NCBI GenBank assembly: GCA_949130485.1
Contig: OX422184.1
Coordinates: 4,525,204-4,589,203, forward strand
Source: Agelas oroides
Lineage: Eukaryota; Porifera; Demospongiae; Agelasida; Agelasidae
Direction: 5' to 3'
DNA: 64,000 nucleotides
Position numbers and translations under genes: made by a program. Positions 61,601-64,000 of the stretch are shown in pieces. Every line of letters starts with the position of its first letter. Position 1 is the stretch's first letter. The notes beneath the pieces are model-generated. The model made no database searches and was not told the origin of the DNA. It saw nothing but the letters and a program-made list of their open reading frames with translations.

Positions 61601-64000
61601 TGCATTACTGCAACTTTTGTACCTAGTTAGGGTTAGTCGCGAATGTACGCGAATTTCCATTGAAGGCACTATTCGGCGTTGCATGGGACGGAGATATTGA
61701 CCGTTCCACACAGTTTTGTGCGCCATTTGCACAGAGAAAGGGTTTACGTTTTTAAGTTCTTCATGCCCATAGCTTCTTGATAATATGCACCTTGCATTAG
61801 TGCAACCTTTGTACCGAGCTAGGCTTAGTCGCGAATGTGCGAGAATTACCATTGAAGGCATTATACGGCGCTGCATGGGAACGGAGATATTGGCCGGCCC
61901 CTACAGCTTTGTGCGCCTTTTGCACCGAGAAAAGGTTTACATTTATAAACTCTTCATGCCCATAGCATCTTGATAATATGCACCTTGCATTAGTGCAACC
62001 TTTGTACCGAGTTAAGGCTAGTCGCGAATGTACGCGAATTTACATTGAAGGCACTACACGGCGCTGCATGGGACGGAGATATTGGCCGGCCCGTACCGAT
62101 TTATGCGCCTTTTGCACCGTGAAAGGGTTTACATTTATAAACTCTTCATGCCCATAGCTTCTTGATAATATGCACCTTGCATTATTGCAACCTTTGTACC
62201 GAGTTAGGGTTAGTCGCAAATGTACGCGAATTTCCATTGAAGGCACTATACGGCGCTGCATGGGACGGAGATGTTGACCGGCCCGTACAGCTTTGTGCGC
62301 CTTTTGCACCGTGAAGGGCTTTACATTTTTAAACTCTTCATGCCCATAGCTGCTTGGTGATGTGCAACTTACATTAGTGCAACCTTTGTACCGAGTTAGG
62401 GTTAGTCGCGAATGTACGCGAATTTCCATGAAGGCACTATCCGGAGCTGTATGGGACGGAGATATTGGCCGTCCGTACAGCTTTGTGCGCCTTTTGCATC
62501 GTGAAAGGATTTACAATTTTAAACCCTTCATGCCCGTAGCTTCTTGATAATATGCACCTTGCATTAGTGCAAACTTTGCACCCAGTTAGGGTTAGTAGCG
62601 AATGTCAGTGAATTTCCATTGAAGGCACTATCCGGCTCTGTATGGGACGGAGATATTGGCCGGCCCGTACAGCTTTGTGCGCCTTTTGCACCGTGAAAAG
62701 GTTTACAATTTTAAACCCTTCATGCTCGTAGCTTCTTGATAATATGCACCTTGCATTAGTGCAACTTTTGTACCTAGTTAGGGTTAGTCGCGAATGTACG
62801 CGAATTTCCATTGAAGGCACTATTCGGCGTTGCATGGGACGGAGATATTGGCCGTTCCTCACAGTTTTGTGCGCCTTTTGCACAGAGAAAGGGTTTACGT
62901 TTTTATGTTCTTCATGCCCATAGCTTCTCGATAATATGCACCTTGCATTAGTGTAACCTTTGTACCGAGCTAGGCTTAGTCGCGAATGTGCGAGAATTAC
63001 CATTCAAGGCATTATACGGAGCTGCATGGGAACGGAGATATTGGCCGGCCCCTACAGCTTTGTGCGCCTTTTGCACCGAGAAAAGGTTTACATTTTTAAA
63101 CTCTTCATGCCCATAGCATCTTGATAATATGCACCTTGCATTAGTGCAACCTTTGTACCGAGTTAAGGCTAGTCGCGAATGTACGCGAATTTACATTGAA
63201 GGCACTACACGGCGCTGCAATGGACGGAGATATTGGCCGACCCATATCGATTTGTGCGCCTTTTGCACTGTGAAAGGGTTTACATTTATAAACTCTTCAT
63301 GCCCATAGCTTCTTGATAATATGCACCTTGCATTATTGCATCCTTTGTACCGAGTTAGGGTTAGTCGCAAATGTACGCGAATTTCCATTGAAGGCACTAT
63401 ACGGCGCTGCATGGGACGGAGATGTTGACCGGCCCGTACAGCTTTGTGCGCCTTTTGCACCGTGAAGGGCTTTACATTTTTAAACTCTTCATGCCCATAG
63501 CTGCTTGGTGATGTGCACCTTACATTAGTGCAACCTTTGTACCGAGTAAGGGTTAGTCGCGAATGTACGCAAATTTCCATTGAAGGCACTATCCGGCGCT
63601 GTATGAGACGGAGATATTGGCCGTCCCGTACAGCTTTGTGCGCCTTTTGCATCATGAAAGGATTTACAATTTTAAACCCTTCATGCCTGTAGCTTCTTGA
63701 TAATATGCAGCTTGCATTAGTGCAAACTTTGCACCCAGTTAGGGTTAGTAGCGAATGTCAGTGAATTTCCATTGAAGGCACTATCCGGCGCTGTATGGGA
63801 CGGGGATATTGGCCTGCCCGTACAGATTTGTGCGCCTTTTGCATCGTGAAAGGGTTTACAATTTTACACCCTTCATGCCCGTTGCTTCTTGATCATATGC
63901 ACCTTGCATTAGTGCAACTTTTGTACCTAGTTAGGGTTAGTCGCGAATGTACGCGAATTTCTATTGAAGGCACTATACGGCGTTGCATGGGACGGAGATA

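Larger units (their letters stand above)
37291..64000 (+). repeat. 192-bp satellite array, segment 3b
   Basis: About 139 head-to-tail monomers run to the window edge without interruption. B-, D- and A-type monomers alternate in the 37-45 kb and 55-64 kb stretches. A different set (TTCATGGGACGG/TAAGACGC and GCCGTTCCACAC variants) dominates 45-48 kb and recurs at 50-51 and 56.8-57 kb. The 10-bp-deletion subfamily appears near 58868-58885 and 59436-59455. No gene, RNA gene or further insertion is visible. Confidence 0.97.

Noticed and set aside
1-64000. CRISPR array
   Set aside because: The units are contiguous 192-bp monomers with no distinct spacers, and the accompanying LINE shows that this is eukaryotic DNA.
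1-64000. Hammerhead ribozyme in the satellite (known in several animal satellites)
   Set aside because: No CUGANGA core with a matching GAAA and cleavage triplet was found in the monomer on either strand. The minisatellite has CTGATGT, which lacks the required final A.

Overview
This window contains no intact host gene. It is about 64 kb of eukaryotic, almost certainly metazoan, satellite DNA. A monomer of about 192 bp (common variant 193 bp) is repeated head to tail in one orientation from the first base to the last, roughly 280 copies, and is interrupted by two mobile-element insertions. The metazoan assignment rests on the LINE with an ORF1 plus endonuclease/reverse transcriptase layout, a DNA element with terminal inverted repeats, and an STPR-like repeat fragment. 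A marine invertebrate, possibly a sponge, is a plausible but unproven guess.

Layout: (1) satellite, 1-2961; (2) a broken LINE insert, 2962-6445, with a probable 4-bp target duplication (ATTG). It is 5'-truncated in ORF1, has two ORF1 frameshifts and an in-frame stop in the endonuclease, and its reverse transcriptase is cut off just after motif B and joined to an unrelated STPR-like coding fragment that ends in a short (TTA)n tail; (3) satellite, 6450-15091; (4) a 6,485-bp non-autonomous DNA transposon, 15092-21576, with 23-bp terminal inverted repeats (20/23 matching), a TA target duplication, dense subterminal motif clusters, and an internal 3.7-kb minisatellite of 176/181/185-bp units; (5) satellite, 21577-64000.

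The satellite has several monomer subfamilies, which recur in blocks and so give higher-order structure. The clearest case is a 2,873-bp (15-monomer) tandem duplication at 31545-37290, identical wherever compared by eye. Longer-range paralogous blocks lie 4,995 bp (26 monomers) and 6,157 bp (32 monomers) apart. A tandem 9-monomer block next to the DNA transposon supplies a paralogous empty site at 23307/23308, which confirms the ends of the element and its TA duplication.

The long open frames on the minus strand (up to 554 codons) arise because the 192-bp monomer is 64 codons long and stop-free in one frame. I treat them as a periodicity artefact and not as genes. The B-type monomers carry TTAGGGTTAG, an exact match to the telomere-repeat core. 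Nothing in the window links its parts into a pathway. Its biology is that of a large satellite array, possibly pericentromeric, centromeric or subtelomeric, that acquires transposons and is reshaped by unequal exchange.
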